Assembly (NCBI GenBank): GCA_016935665.1
Contig: JAFGQN010000193.1
Location: 1-57,596 of the forward strand
DNA: 57,596 nucleotides
DNA from: Deltaproteobacteria bacterium
GTDB lineage: Bacteria > Myxococcota_A > Polyangia > JAAYKL01
Direction of reading: 5' to 3'
Part shown: positions 9,951 through 18,905 of the stretch, piece after piece
Numbering within the stretch: position 1 is the first letter of the stretch
How the letters are laid out: each line of letters begins with the position of its first letter
The notes under the pieces: generated by a model
Databases searched by the model: none
The model's input: the letters and a program-made list of their open reading frames with translations, nothing else
What the model was told of the DNA's origin: nothing
Position numbers and translations under genes: made by a program

Positions 9951-10612
9951 TACGTTTGGTCCGAAGCACTTGCGGATTCACGATTTTGTGACACCGCCTC
10001 CTGCACACGTTTGGATACTTCCTCAGATAAAAGGGGCCTCAGCAACGATACCACCGCACCGGGCGTCACCTCCACGCCACCTCCCCCCTGCCGATATTCG
10101 AATCCCAAATCCAGCAGTCCGGTTTCCACTCGAAAAACAGGTTTGGCAATATCGCCAGAAGGAACTGTCAATTGGGTAAGCGCTTTGTTCACCACGTCTT
10201 TGGCGTCATCGCCGGCAACCCGAAACACTATCGCTTCATTGGGTTTCTCTGCCTGCTTAGCGGCAAAAGTCACCGCCACCTGTTGGATAAATGTTGCAAG
10301 CATGCCGTGGTCGCGAAACACCTCTGCGGCGCTGTTATCGATCATTCGCTCTACCGCGTTGCACAGTCGATGCTGTAACTCCAGCACGGCATCTCTGGCC
10401 GCCAGCGCCAGCTCTTCGGTCTGCCGCAAGGCCTCAACTTCCTGCTGTTTTCGGGCGTCGGCCAGTATCTCGGCCGCCTTTGCATTGGCTCTGGCAATGA
10501 TTTCTTCGGCCTCGGACTCGGCCACAAGGAGCAACTTGTCCCCAGCCGCTTTTCCCGCAGCCACACCATCTTCCTGTAACGTACGTACAAAGGATTCTAT
10601 AGATTGCTGCAT
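9950..10612 (-). CDS. ntpE: V-type ATPase subunit E (peripheral stalk)
   Basis: Peripheral stalk subunit, 220 residues, and first gene of the operon. The N-terminal half is a long charged helix (SEAEEIIARANAKAAEILAD; TEELALAARDAVLELQHRL). The C-terminal domain carries the E-type end (FRVETGLLDLGFEYRQGGGG, then VEVTPGAVVSLLRPLLSEEV). I chose the ATG at 10612 (MQQSIESFV), which has AAGGGGGA upstream. The frame stays open to 10867, but that extension is Cys/Trp-rich and not like the family. No partner G subunit is seen. Confidence 0.88.
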   Translation of the reverse strand: MQQSIESFVRTLQEDGVAAGKAAGDKLLLVAESEAEEIIARANAKAAEILADARKQQEVEALRQTEELALAARDAVLELQHRLCNAVERMIDNSAAEVFRDHGMLATFIQQVAVTFAAKQAEKPNEAIVFRVAGDDAKDVVNKALTQLTVPSGDIAKPVFRVETGLLDLGFEYRQGGGGVEVTPGAVVSLLRPLLSEEVSKRVQEAVSQNRESASASDQT

Positions 10613-10639
10613 ATGGCATGTCCCCCTTTGCCATTTACA

Positions 10640-10645
10640 ATTATA
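10640..10645 (-). promoter_or_regulatory. Putative -10 element of the V-ATPase operon
   Basis: On the minus strand a perfect TATAAT lies 27 bases before the ATG of subunit E, with AAAG just upstream. I see no good TTGACA at 16-18 bp, so the promoter assignment rests on the -10 hexamer and its position at the head of the operon. It implies a short leader of about 20 bases containing AAGGGGGA. Confidence 0.4.
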
Positions 10646-10805
10646 CTTTAATGTACAGCAGGCAGCGCCATGGACAAGCAAATCGCCCCACGAACACAAG
10701 AGAGGGCAACAGAAGCCGTTAACTGACCTCCAGCTGAAAAGTGTTCCGTTCTCCTGCCTAATATCCATTGCGAAAATGTGCCGTTCGAGAGTCCCTGTTC
10801 CCGCG

Positions 10806-11399
10806 ATGCAAAGTACACACCCCGGAGCTTGCATCATTGATATCGGTCTGTGGCGTGCGCCGTACATGGGACTCTATGTGGCCATCAGGTTTCCGCTGTT
10901 GATTTTTCTCACCATTCTATTCACTGCGCTCATCAACTGGATGCTGGCCCACGTTATTGGCGCAGATTTCTCATTTCGCCAGTCCCTTCTGGCGCAACTG
11001 ATGGCGTTTACAGTGGCCGCCATGATTCTGGCCGCCATTGCCCCCATTACGCTTTTCATTTTGCAAAATACGCCACCCATTTCCACAGGAGAACTGTTTG
11101 GGCATCACTTGTTCCTCCTGATAAACGTGATAGTTCTCGCGCTGGCGGGGATCGCGACCAACGGACGACGCTACCAGTTCTTCGCCCAAAAGACCGCGAC
11201 GCCCATCATTGCACGGCAGGTACTGGTTGCATGGCTGGCGGGCAATCTCCTGGTGGGCGCACAATTGTCGTGGAATTTACGACTGTTCATTGGTTCGCCG
11301 CATCTGGCAGTGCAGTTCTTAAGGTCCAATCCGTCTGAAGGTAATTTTTATGAATCGGTCTTTTATAACACAATGGCGCTCATCCAAACCGCACAATAA
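10806..11399 (+). CDS. Yip1-like multi-spanning membrane protein
   Basis: An integral membrane protein of about 197 residues with five hydrophobic segments (FPLLIFLTILFTALINWMLA; LMAFTVAAMILAAIAP; LFLLINVIVLALAGIA; LVAWLAGNLLVGAQLSWNL; plus the first turn). The motif IGLWRAPYMGLYVAIRFPLL, then FRQSLLAQLMAFTVAA, is characteristic of a Yip1-domain membrane family seen in deltaproteobacteria, verrucomicrobia and planctomycetes. Function in bacteria is unknown. The start is uncertain: in-frame ATGs occur at 10776, 10806 and 10866, and none has a strong ribosome site. The N-terminus is shorter than I would expect. It is divergent from the V-ATPase operon. Confidence 0.7.
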   Translation: MQSTHPGACIIDIGLWRAPYMGLYVAIRFPLLIFLTILFTALINWMLAHVIGADFSFRQSLLAQLMAFTVAAMILAAIAPITLFILQNTPPISTGELFGHHLFLLINVIVLALAGIATNGRRYQFFAQKTATPIIARQVLVAWLAGNLLVGAQLSWNLRLFIGSPHLAVQFLRSNPSEGNFYESVFYNTMALIQTAQ

Positions 11400-11486
11400 T
11401 GCAGGGCAAACAAATGTTCGCATCGATTCCAGTCGCGCAGCATCGTTCAACGCTGTGTTAAGTCGAAACGGACATCGTACTCGCTA

Positions 11487-11858
11487 TCATGGATAATAAC
11501 GGGCGCGAGAAGCATCGTTCTCCCAAACATCACAGCATTTCACCGTAATCTTTCCGTTCGCAGGAAGTCGCTGTTCGACCTCCTCAAAGATGACTTTGGC
11601 AAGCAGCTCGGAAGAAGGGCTGTCTTCAATAAAAGGCGGAACTTCATTTAAATGTCGATGGTCAAACGCCTCAATCGCTTCTTTCATGATGGCATCGAGT
11701 TCGTGAAAGTCCAGCAGCATACCGGAATTGTCAAGAGAATCGCCTTTAAGGTGCACGCGAACTCGCCAGTTATGACCATGGAGCCGCTCACATTTGCCAT
11801 TATAGTTTCTCAATTGATGTGAAGCCGAAAATGTACACTCTCTATATATTTCAAACAT
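11487..11858 (-). CDS. queD: 6-carboxytetrahydropterin synthase / 6-pyruvoyl-tetrahydropterin synthase family (QueD)
   Basis: A 123-residue enzyme of the QueD/PTPS family that converts 7,8-dihydroneopterin triphosphate to 6-carboxytetrahydropterin in queuosine or deazapurine synthesis. The zinc ligands are visible as SASHQL and the HGHNW pair. The catalytic cysteine lies in NGKCERLHGH, followed by FDHRHLNEVPPF and the late glutamate in WENDASRARYYP. The ATG at 11858 (MFEIYREC) is preceded by GGAAGTAATA, so the slightly longer frame to 11876 is unlikely. No other queuosine gene lies nearby. Confidence 0.92.
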   Translation of the reverse strand: MFEIYRECTFSASHQLRNYNGKCERLHGHNWRVRVHLKGDSLDNSGMLLDFHELDAIMKEAIEAFDHRHLNEVPPFIEDSPSSELLAKVIFEEVEQRLPANGKITVKCCDVWENDASRARYYP

Positions 11859-11965
11859 TATTACTTCCACTGACAAAAAAAAATGTTAATAATTACTCTC
11901 ATGAGCACAACTTATATATTCATTCGTACATCGGAAAGCAATGATTTCTATCCAGAGGTTACACG

Positions 11966-12616
11966 ATGATTTCGCGCAGGAAACCCCTTGCAATCGCATT
12001 GGGTACAATGACGATATTTCTACTGTTCGCGTCCGCCGCACTGCCGCAGCAGGTAGAAACGGGAATATTAAACATTGACTCCATTCCCGGTGGGGCAACG
12101 GTATATGTGGATGGCCGGATTCGAGGTACCACCCCTGTGCTGCTGGAAGTTTTAGCCAATGAACATACCATTATCATTGAGCAACGCGGGTATGAAACAC
12201 ACAAATCAAACATCACAGTAAAAAAAGACAAAGTGGTGCGCACCAAAATCAGACTAACAAGACAAAAACCCAAACCGAACAAAAAGCGCGCACAAACAGC
12301 CTCCATTACACCAAATGCGATTCAGATTAAAGAAAACATCAGAATACATCGCCCCAAAAACAACAGTGCGCCAGGAACCGTTTTTCTGGATACGACACCT
12401 CAGTCTCTCACCGCATCCATTGATGGGTATACCATATCCAAAACAACACCTGTCGCCTTCGATATCCGTCCGGGCATTTATGAACTAAAACTTTTTAATG
12501 ATAAAAACGAAATAGTGTATCAGAAAACGATTTTTGTGCGTTCGGGCAAAACCCTCTCTCTGGATATTATCATACAGAAAAAACGTACAATAGATTACAC
12601 TGATCCGTGGAAGTAA
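11966..12616 (+). CDS. Exported protein with two PEGA domains
   Basis: A 216-residue protein with an N-terminal signal peptide (LAIALGTMTIFLLFASAALP, cleavage likely after the Ala-rich end). The first PEGA domain (about 32-98) reads GILNIDSIPGGATVYVDGR, then GTTPVLLEV and HTIIIEQRGYETH. A basic linker (RQKPKPNKKRAQT) leads to a second, more divergent PEGA-like domain (about 138-205: GTVFLDTTPQSLTASIDGY). PEGA domains are small beta folds on the outside of the membrane, often following kinase transmembrane segments. Here they stand free, so a periplasmic structural or adaptor role is likely. Confidence 0.8.
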   Translation: MISRRKPLAIALGTMTIFLLFASAALPQQVETGILNIDSIPGGATVYVDGRIRGTTPVLLEVLANEHTIIIEQRGYETHKSNITVKKDKVVRTKIRLTRQKPKPNKKRAQTASITPNAIQIKENIRIHRPKNNSAPGTVFLDTTPQSLTASIDGYTISKTTPVAFDIRPGIYELKLFNDKNEIVYQKTIFVRSGKTLSLDIIIQKKRTIDYTDPWK

Positions 12617-12675
12617 CAGCCCTTCCTTTTAGTCCGCTGCCCTCTCTCCCAAAAATACACTCTCATCAAACCTTT

Positions 12676-12704
12676 TTGACTTGATCCCATACTGCAAATA
12701 CTGC
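12676..12704 (+). promoter_or_regulatory. Possible promoter before the AgmX-like gene
   Basis: TTGACT at 12676 is followed about 17 bases later by TACTGC, a weak -10. It lies in the 290-bp gap between the PEGA gene and the AgmX-like gene, which otherwise holds no gene. The -10 match is poor, so this is only a candidate. Confidence 0.2.
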
Positions 12705-12906
12705 TACGATGCCGCGATTTCTGTGCATTAAATCAACCAAATGCATACAGAATCAAACGGAATTATTTACAGAACCGTTTATTTTTTTTGACCACTGATA
12801 ACTGGTTCTGGTTTATGATAGCCATAGATCCTGAGAAGGATCTGAAACGTATTGTGTGTCAGGTTTCCCACACGGGGAAACATCCCATACTCAGGAGGAT
12901 AGATTA

Positions 12907-14118
12907 GTGAGCAGCTCTGAGAACGACCCCAAAAAAGCGGAAGAGATGTCGTTGGCCGAACTTTTAGGAACGTCCGAGGCCGCCAACATCTCAAATGAAG
13001 AAACTCCGGCAGAAGATTCAGACGATGATAAATCCGGCCTAATCAATCTGTCCCAAATGGCAGCGTTGCTGGCAGCCCCCACGCAACCGCAGGCGCAGCC
13101 AGAGGCGCCCGTGCGTCAAAGCATGGAACCAATGTCCGGATATCAAGGTGGTATGCCAGGGGCTGGATCTATACCTCCCGCACCTCAGCAATCTCTTCCG
13201 ACCAGTTATCCCCCGCCATCGGCTGGCATGCGTGCAATGAATGACTATGCCGATGTGGCGCCACAAAAAAAGAAAAGCCCGGTTGCACTTTTCGCCATAG
13301 TTGCCATTGCAGTTATTGCAGGGGGAGTGGGAGCGTTTGTTGCACTGTCCGGTAATAGCGACGACAAAGCCGTAAAGGTGGCACAACTCGAAGCGGAACT
13401 GGCAAAGGCAGAATCCAATGTTGCCACTGCAGACAACACTGCTCCGACAGCAGCACCAGAGGCAACCGCTGAAGCGGAGCAGCCCGCCGCGGCAGTGGCA
13501 GAGTCTGCAGATGCGAACACCGAAGATGCGACCGCTGAAAATGGAAGCGCTGATGATAATGAGGATTATGTAATCGAAGAGGAAGAAGTTGACGACGGCA
13601 AAGGCGGTAAAAAACGCCGAAAGGTTCGAAGAGTTCGACGCAAAGCGTCCAAAGCATCATCCTCTGCCTCTGCCCCCAAAGCCACTGCAGCAGCGGTTGC
13701 GGAAGCGCCTAAACCCGCTGCCAAAGCCGCCGCTCCCGCTCCGGCGCCAAAATCAAAGACTCCTGAAAAAAGCGCAGACAAAACATCCGACCTCGATAGC
13801 CTTCTTTCGGGCGGAGGCGGTGGGGGATCTGCCGGCAATGACGGCGGATTGCCTCAGAAACCGAGCAGAGGGCAGGTTCAGAGCGCCATGGGAAGCGTCG
13901 CCCGGAAAGCAAAAGGGGTTTGCGGCAAATCCGGTTCCGGCAAAGTGAGCGTTCGCATCATCGTGGGTAGTAATGGTGTGGTTCGGGACGCCATACCGCT
14001 GGGTGCTCATTCAGCAGATACTCTCGGCAGATGTGTTGCCACGTTTGCCAGAAGAACGGCTCGGCTTCCCGCATTCAAGGCTCCCACATTTACCTTTACG
14101 TACCCGTTTAATATTTGA
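12907..14118 (+). CDS. AgmX/PglI C-terminal domain membrane protein
   Basis: A 403-residue single-pass protein. In order: an acidic and Pro/Gln-rich cytoplasmic N-terminus (1-120), a transmembrane helix (about 126-148, VALFAIVAIAVIAGGVGAFV), and an Ala/Glu-rich spacer. A very basic patch (KKRRKVRRVRRKA) and an Ala/Pro stretch come next, then a Gly-rich hinge. The last 75 residues (MGSVARKAKGVCGKSGSG to TFTYPFNI) resemble the TonB-like AgmX/PglI C-terminal domain of myxobacterial gliding proteins. I chose the GTG at 12907 because AGGAGG lies eight bases before it. An ATG at 12856 is in frame but has no such site. It may span the periplasm like TonB. No ExbB or ExbD partner is adjacent. Confidence 0.75.
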   Translation: MSSSENDPKKAEEMSLAELLGTSEAANISNEETPAEDSDDDKSGLINLSQMAALLAAPTQPQAQPEAPVRQSMEPMSGYQGGMPGAGSIPPAPQQSLPTSYPPPSAGMRAMNDYADVAPQKKKSPVALFAIVAIAVIAGGVGAFVALSGNSDDKAVKVAQLEAELAKAESNVATADNTAPTAAPEATAEAEQPAAAVAESADANTEDATAENGSADDNEDYVIEEEEVDDGKGGKKRRKVRRVRRKASKASSSASAPKATAAAVAEAPKPAAKAAAPAPAPKSKTPEKSADKTSDLDSLLSGGGGGGSAGNDGGLPQKPSRGQVQSAMGSVARKAKGVCGKSGSGKVSVRIIVGSNGVVRDAIPLGAHSADTLGRCVATFARRTARLPAFKAPTFTFTYPFNI

Positions 14119-14149
14119 CAAATCCGCAATTCGCTCTTTTAGTGACAGC

Positions 14150-16669
14150 ATGAGAATGCTGTTACACATACCCAACTATTATCACTTTGTATTTACGATC
14201 CTCTCAATTCTGCTCGGTACAATCGTTGTGTCCCCGGCGAATGCAACGGACCCGCGCATAAGCGCACGGGCGGCATTTCATCCACAGGAAATCCAACCCG
14301 GCAAACACGCTGTTTTGACGGTGGAAATAGACGTCCCCGAGGGTTTCATACTGTACAGCCCGGTCCGCATACCGGACGGTCCGCTGGCGTTGCAGATGGC
14401 GCCACAGGCCCCGGCGCTCGAACCGAGAGGACCCTGGTACGGCACTAGGCCTCGGGTCAAATGGGACGATGCGTTCGAAAAGAAAGTGGAGTACTATAAA
14501 AAGCGAGCAACCTTTGAGCGTTTATATGCGGTTGACACGCCAGGGCGTATCAGTGTGCCCATTTCCATTACGGGTCAAATATGTGATGATAAAAGTTGCT
14601 ACAATCAAAAAACGACAACGACGGCATCAATTTCAGTCTCCGAAAACGCCCCCCCCGCCAATCCACCAGCAACCTTATCCGGAGTTGCGTTTGACGATTC
14701 GCACACACCAGGAGAGATCACAACATCAACCGATGGCAACCACTTAACTGAGGATTCGGCACGAAATCGTCCTGAAACCATTGGCCTTTTGGCGTTTTTA
14801 CTCATGGCAGTTGTGGCTGGTTTTGGCGCATTGCTCACACCGTGCGTTTTTCCGATGATTCCAATCACAATAAGCTTTTTTTCAAAGAATCAGAATCTGT
14901 CTTCGCGGACCAGTTTGTTCCTGGCAGCTGTCTACGCCATTTCCATTATCATCGTGTACACCATACCAGGGGTCGTGTTGTCGATGATTTTTGGTGCCGG
15001 GAGCATGCAGGCCATCTCCACACATCCGGCATTCAACGTATTCATCACAATGCTGTTGATCTTTTTTGGGCTCAACCTCATCGGTCTTTTCGAGATCCGA
15101 CTGCCTGGCTGGCTGATTAACAAATCCGCACAGAAGGAGCAGTCTTACACAGGTAAGACCCCAACACTGCGCAAACAGATCGCTGGTGTGTTCTTTATGG
15201 CTGTCACGTTCACGCTGGTTTCCTTTTCGTGTACCGTCGGCTTTGTTGGCGGGTGGGTGCTTCCACTGGCGGCACGAGGAGACGCATTTTACCCCATTGT
15301 AGGCATGTTGGCGTTTTCGTCGGCATTCGCTCTGCCCTTTTTCCTGCTGGCACTTTTCCCCGCAGCGGCAACACGACTGCAGGGAAAAGGCGGCGATTGG
15401 ATGGTTGCGGTTAAAGTCGCATTTGGTGTTATTGAGCTGGCGGCCGCCATGAAGTTTATATCCAATCTGGATTTACATTTTCAGTGGGGCATCGTGACAA
15501 GAGACGTTGCGTTGTGGGTCTGGGTAGTCGCATTTCTTCAGGGCGCCCTCATTGTGCTGAAAGTTTATCAACGCCGAAAACCCGCTAATACCGGTCCCGG
15601 TATCGTTCGAATTGTACTGGCTGTCATTCTTATTGGATTTGCTGCCAAAAGCTATAGCGGTACGGGAAACAGCAATCCCATGGGCGGCTGGATAGACGGC
15701 TGGCTCCCCCCATTGCCGTATCCGTTGTCTGTTGACGAACAAAGCGATACCATTTCGGGGGGACACCTTCCATTCCTGAAGGATAATCTGAACAACGCCA
15801 TGGCCACCGCCAGAGAGCAGAAACGCCCGCTCTTTGTGGACTTTACCGGTTTTCAATGCGCCAACTGCCGCCAGATGGAATCGAATATCTTTGTGCGGCC
15901 TGAGGTTAAAACACGGCTTCAGGAGATGGTGCGCGTAAAGCTGTACACCGATGGCCCCAAAACCGTACACCAGCAGCAGCGGGAGTACCAGTTTGAGCGA
16001 TTTAATACCGCGGTATTGCCATTTTACGTTATTGTAAATCCTTTTGATGATACCGTTCTCGCCACATTTTCCAGTATGACCAATTCAGAAGCGGACTTTA
16101 TCCGCTTTTTGGACAAGGGCCTCTTTGCCTTCAGACAGATAAAGACGTCGACTGCGGATACCCCGAAACCGACCGCAAAAGAGTTGGTAAATTCAAAGGT
16201 GGAAGACATGCCTGAAATCCATCTGTTGCGAAGGGGGATTCCGTTCAAGTTCGATTTACCACTTCTGCTCACGGATGGTCGCGCAACAGAAGAACGTATT
16301 CTGGGCAAGTGGACGCTGGTGAATTTTTGGGCGTCATACTGCGCCCCCTGTAAAAAAGAACTGAATCGTGACATTCCAGAGGCACTGAAAAAACATCCAG
16401 ATATTCAGTTTGTCAGCATTGCCGTGGAACCCGAGGAAACCGTTTCATCGGCCAAAGCGTTCCTGAAGCGTGTCGAGCTTGAGCAATACACTCATTTGTT
16501 GGCGCCTGAGGATTGGCCGGAAGAGACGCTGCCAAAAGAAATACAAAAGTATTTTGCACTTCCATCCAGCCTGTTGCTCAATCCCGAAGGGGAGATCATA
16601 TGGGCGCAAAAAGGTTCCATCGACGAACAATTGCTTCTCACACTCTTTAATCAGATAATAAAAAGGTGA
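14150..16669 (+). CDS. dsbD: Thiol:disulfide interchange protein DsbD with extra C-terminal TlpA-like domain
   Basis: An 839-residue inner-membrane electron transporter that passes reductant from cytoplasmic thioredoxin to the periplasm. Domains in order: signal region (10-32); alpha domain with the pair C145/C150 (ICDDKSC); eight-helix beta domain (about 210-505) with its two cysteines C232 (LLTPCVFP) and C361 (SFSCTVGF); and thioredoxin-like gamma domain with C570/C573 (QCANCRQ). Unusually, a further redoxin domain of the TlpA/ResA type follows (about 690-835) with C731/C734 in NFWASYCAPCKKEL. Most DsbD proteins end after gamma. The start at 14150 lies just after the AgmX-like gene, leaving a 31-bp gap. 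Confidence 0.93.
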   Translation: MRMLLHIPNYYHFVFTILSILLGTIVVSPANATDPRISARAAFHPQEIQPGKHAVLTVEIDVPEGFILYSPVRIPDGPLALQMAPQAPALEPRGPWYGTRPRVKWDDAFEKKVEYYKKRATFERLYAVDTPGRISVPISITGQICDDKSCYNQKTTTTASISVSENAPPANPPATLSGVAFDDSHTPGEITTSTDGNHLTEDSARNRPETIGLLAFLLMAVVAGFGALLTPCVFPMIPITISFFSKNQNLSSRTSLFLAAVYAISIIIVYTIPGVVLSMIFGAGSMQAISTHPAFNVFITMLLIFFGLNLIGLFEIRLPGWLINKSAQKEQSYTGKTPTLRKQIAGVFFMAVTFTLVSFSCTVGFVGGWVLPLAARGDAFYPIVGMLAFSSAFALPFFLLALFPAAATRLQGKGGDWMVAVKVAFGVIELAAAMKFISNLDLHFQWGIVTRDVALWVWVVAFLQGALIVLKVYQRRKPANTGPGIVRIVLAVILIGFAAKSYSGTGNSNPMGGWIDGWLPPLPYPLSVDEQSDTISGGHLPFLKDNLNNAMATAREQKRPLFVDFTGFQCANCRQMESNIFVRPEVKTRLQEMVRVKLYTDGPKTVHQQQREYQFERFNTAVLPFYVIVNPFDDTVLATFSSMTNSEADFIRFLDKGLFAFRQIKTSTADTPKPTAKELVNSKVEDMPEIHLLRRGIPFKFDLPLLLTDGRATEERILGKWTLVNFWASYCAPCKKELNRDIPEALKKHPDIQFVSIAVEPEETVSSAKAFLKRVELEQYTHLLAPEDWPEETLPKEIQKYFALPSSLLLNPEGEIIWAQKGSIDEQLLLTLFNQIIKR

Positions 16670-16754
16670 AGTAACCTTTGCCCGCAACTCGCGAAATATC
16701 AGGAACTTCTTCACCACATCTAAAATTTTTCCGAAATGTGTCGACTTTAGAGGC

Positions 16755-18089
16755 ATGGGATTTTTAGAAAACGCCTTTAACAAATCAAATGAAGTTCAAC
16801 GCGGGTTGCCAGTGGCGCTGTGCATCAGCGAAGATAAATCCTTTCTCAACAGCATGCGGGTCCATCTGGGCAAAAGCGGTTTCGTTGCGATAGTAACCAG
16901 TAACCCCACTGAAGCGTTAATGCTGGCCGAAGACAACAAACTGGATGTGATTATCTGCGACTACGAATTATCGCAAATTGATGGTATCAGTCTTTTTGAG
17001 AAAATTCAGCAGAACAAGGGCGAGGACAACACACCTCCCACGCTTATTGTGACCGAAAAATACGCGGCGCCTCTGCTGTCTCGCTGTGTCACAGCCGGGG
17101 CATCGGGACTTCAGGCGAAAAACGAACCCATCGACATGATCATTGAGCGGGTTATTTCTCTGTTGGATGACACAGAGCTTCGCAATGAACTCGAAATGAG
17201 TGTCACCAGGCGCGCCACTGAGGGTGGAACAGACCTGCTTACTCGAATCGCTTCCAGAAAACATTTTTCAAGGCGGTTTTCCGCAGAGTCCGTGGCGTCC
17301 TATCGCGATCGCAACGACATATCTCTGTTGATGCTCTCAGTGGATCGTTACGAGGTATTTGAGGAACGCCACGGAACGCAACCCATGGAGAACATGCTGG
17401 CCAACGCTGCCAAAATCATTGAAGGAGAGTTGCGCTCCCGGGATTGCGTGGGACGCTACTCGGACCATACGTTCGCCATCGTTTTGCCTGAAACACCTCT
17501 GGATGCAGCCAAAGCAGTGGGGGATCGCCTGCGACGCCTCATCGGTTCAACGGAGTTCGGCAGTCTGGATGCTCCGATACAGGTGTCTCTGAGCGTTGGC
17601 GTCAGCTCCAGGCCCACCGGGGTTCGCGCGTCTCCCAGCGAAATGATTACGCAGGCGTTGCGCAGTTGCACTGCGGCCAGAGAGCTGGGAGGAAACCGGG
17701 TGGTTACAGATAAAAAACTGTCCGGGCAACCCATCGCGCTTCTGGTGGGAGACCAGGAGCCACTGCTGAGTCAATTAACCACTAGTCTGCAGACCGCCAG
17801 TGTAGAGGTTCGCGCAGCTGCAACCATGGATGAAGCAAGAGATATTCTCGAAAATCTGCCCACCAAACTAATTGTTCTGCTGCATACAGGCAATGATCTC
17901 ACAAGCCTGGACTTCCTCCGGTGGACCAGAGACAAATATCCACGGGCAAAACGCATTTACGTCAATCCCAATCCATCGCCACATCAACTGCAGATGGCCA
18001 TCAACAAGGCGGGAATCCATTATTACCTCAGCGATCATTGGCAACAATCTGATTTAAACGAATTCGTGGAAGATCTCGTATATACCTGA
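16755..18089 (+). CDS. Response regulator with degenerate GGDEF domain and C-terminal pseudo-receiver
   Basis: A 444-residue cytoplasmic protein. The N-terminal receiver (about 18-135) keeps its phosphate-accepting aspartate D69 in VIICDYELSQIDG. The middle domain (about 155-322) has the diguanylate cyclase fold (SLLMLSVDRYEVFEERHG; SVGVSSRP), but the signature reads SDHTF at 236-240 instead of GG(D/E)EF, so cyclase activity is unlikely. The C-terminal domain (about 325-444) again looks receiver-like (QPIALLVGDQEPLLSQL), but LIVLLHTGND has no aspartate at the usual site. It could bind c-di-GMP or a partner protein as a signalling scaffold. No histidine kinase is nearby. Confidence 0.85.
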   Translation: MGFLENAFNKSNEVQRGLPVALCISEDKSFLNSMRVHLGKSGFVAIVTSNPTEALMLAEDNKLDVIICDYELSQIDGISLFEKIQQNKGEDNTPPTLIVTEKYAAPLLSRCVTAGASGLQAKNEPIDMIIERVISLLDDTELRNELEMSVTRRATEGGTDLLTRIASRKHFSRRFSAESVASYRDRNDISLLMLSVDRYEVFEERHGTQPMENMLANAAKIIEGELRSRDCVGRYSDHTFAIVLPETPLDAAKAVGDRLRRLIGSTEFGSLDAPIQVSLSVGVSSRPTGVRASPSEMITQALRSCTAARELGGNRVVTDKKLSGQPIALLVGDQEPLLSQLTTSLQTASVEVRAAATMDEARDILENLPTKLIVLLHTGNDLTSLDFLRWTRDKYPRAKRIYVNPNPSPHQLQMAINKAGIHYYLSDHWQQSDLNEFVEDLVYT

Positions 18090-18106
18090 ACCAATGAGGT
18101 TTAACG

Positions 18107-18138
18107 AAAAGGCATACGCCTTTATAGCAGGCGTGTTT
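18107..18138. terminator. Hairpin between convergent genes
   Basis: ATACGCC and GGCGTGT form a seven-pair stem (one G-T pair) around an AT-rich loop. It is followed by TTTTAATTT on the plus strand and by CCTTTTCG on the minus strand. It lies between the convergent response regulator and PP2C genes, so it may end both transcripts. Confidence 0.55.
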
Positions 18139-18143
18139 TAATT

Positions 18144-18905
18144 TCAGTCTTCCAGAATGGTAACTGCCACCGATGTGATGTTGTCTTTTCCGCCCCGTTC
18201 GTTGGCCAAATCAATCATTCGACTGCAAATCAGCTCAAAGTCTCCAGCGAAAATTTCTGAGATTTCATCCCTTTCCAAATAGCCATGCAGACCATCTGAA
18301 CACAGCAGGAACTGATCATTGACACGGACAGATAAGATCTGGGTATCCACGTCGACATAGTCCTTGCTCCCCACGGCACGGGTAATGATGTTTTTATAAG
18401 GCGCATGTTCCGCCTGTTCTCGCGTGATCACACCTTCCCGGATTTGCCAGTTCACCAGAGTATGATCTTCTGTCAGCTGCAGCGTCTCTCCGTCGCGAAT
18501 ACAATAGATGCGACTATCACCCACTTGCGCAGTAATGGCATATGCCCCCGCAATCAGCATGGCAGACACAGTCGTCCCCATTCCCTGATGGGCCGGACTC
18601 TGTTCCGCCATTCCATACACCATGTAAGTGGCGGATTGCACTGAACTCTCAAGCAACCGACATATCGTGTGTGACGATTCCTGAGTTATCGGTTTGCTGG
18701 CAAAGTCATCGATAACCGCACGATTTCGAACAATCATATCGTGGACCGCGTCCACTGTCTCCTGGGACGCGATTTCTCCACCGGCATGCCCCCCCATGCC
18801 GTCAGCCACGATAAAAAAACCAATTTCTTCATCGATTAAAAAAGCATCCTGATTTATTTTGCGGCGCATCCCCACATGGGTATCTCCACAGGCACGTAAT
18901 CGCAT
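18144..18905 (-). CDS. PP2C-type serine/threonine protein phosphatase
   Basis: A 253-residue Mn/Mg-dependent phosphatase with all PP2C motifs: GDTHVGMRRKINQDAFLID (first metal region), FFIVADGMGGHAGGE, VGDSRIYCIRDGE, TEDHTLVNWQIREG, LLCSDGLHGYLE, and the final metal site RGGKDNITSVAV. It has no membrane segment, so it acts in the cytoplasm. It is the natural opponent of the two Hanks-type kinases in this window (32794-34515 and 55171-56502), although it is not next to either. It is transcribed alone, convergent with the response regulator. Confidence 0.93.
   Translation of the reverse strand: MRLRACGDTHVGMRRKINQDAFLIDEEIGFFIVADGMGGHAGGEIASQETVDAVHDMIVRNRAVIDDFASKPITQESSHTICRLLESSVQSATYMVYGMAEQSPAHQGMGTTVSAMLIAGAYAITAQVGDSRIYCIRDGETLQLTEDHTLVNWQIREGVITREQAEHAPYKNIITRAVGSKDYVDVDTQILSVRVNDQFLLCSDGLHGYLERDEISEIFAGDFELICSRMIDLANERGGKDNITSVAVTILED

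Noticed and set aside
10011-10805. Long plus-strand open frame leading into the Yip1-like gene
   Set aside because: This part is antisense to subunit E and is Ser/Ala-rich without family marks. Only the part after about 10806 resembles a protein family.
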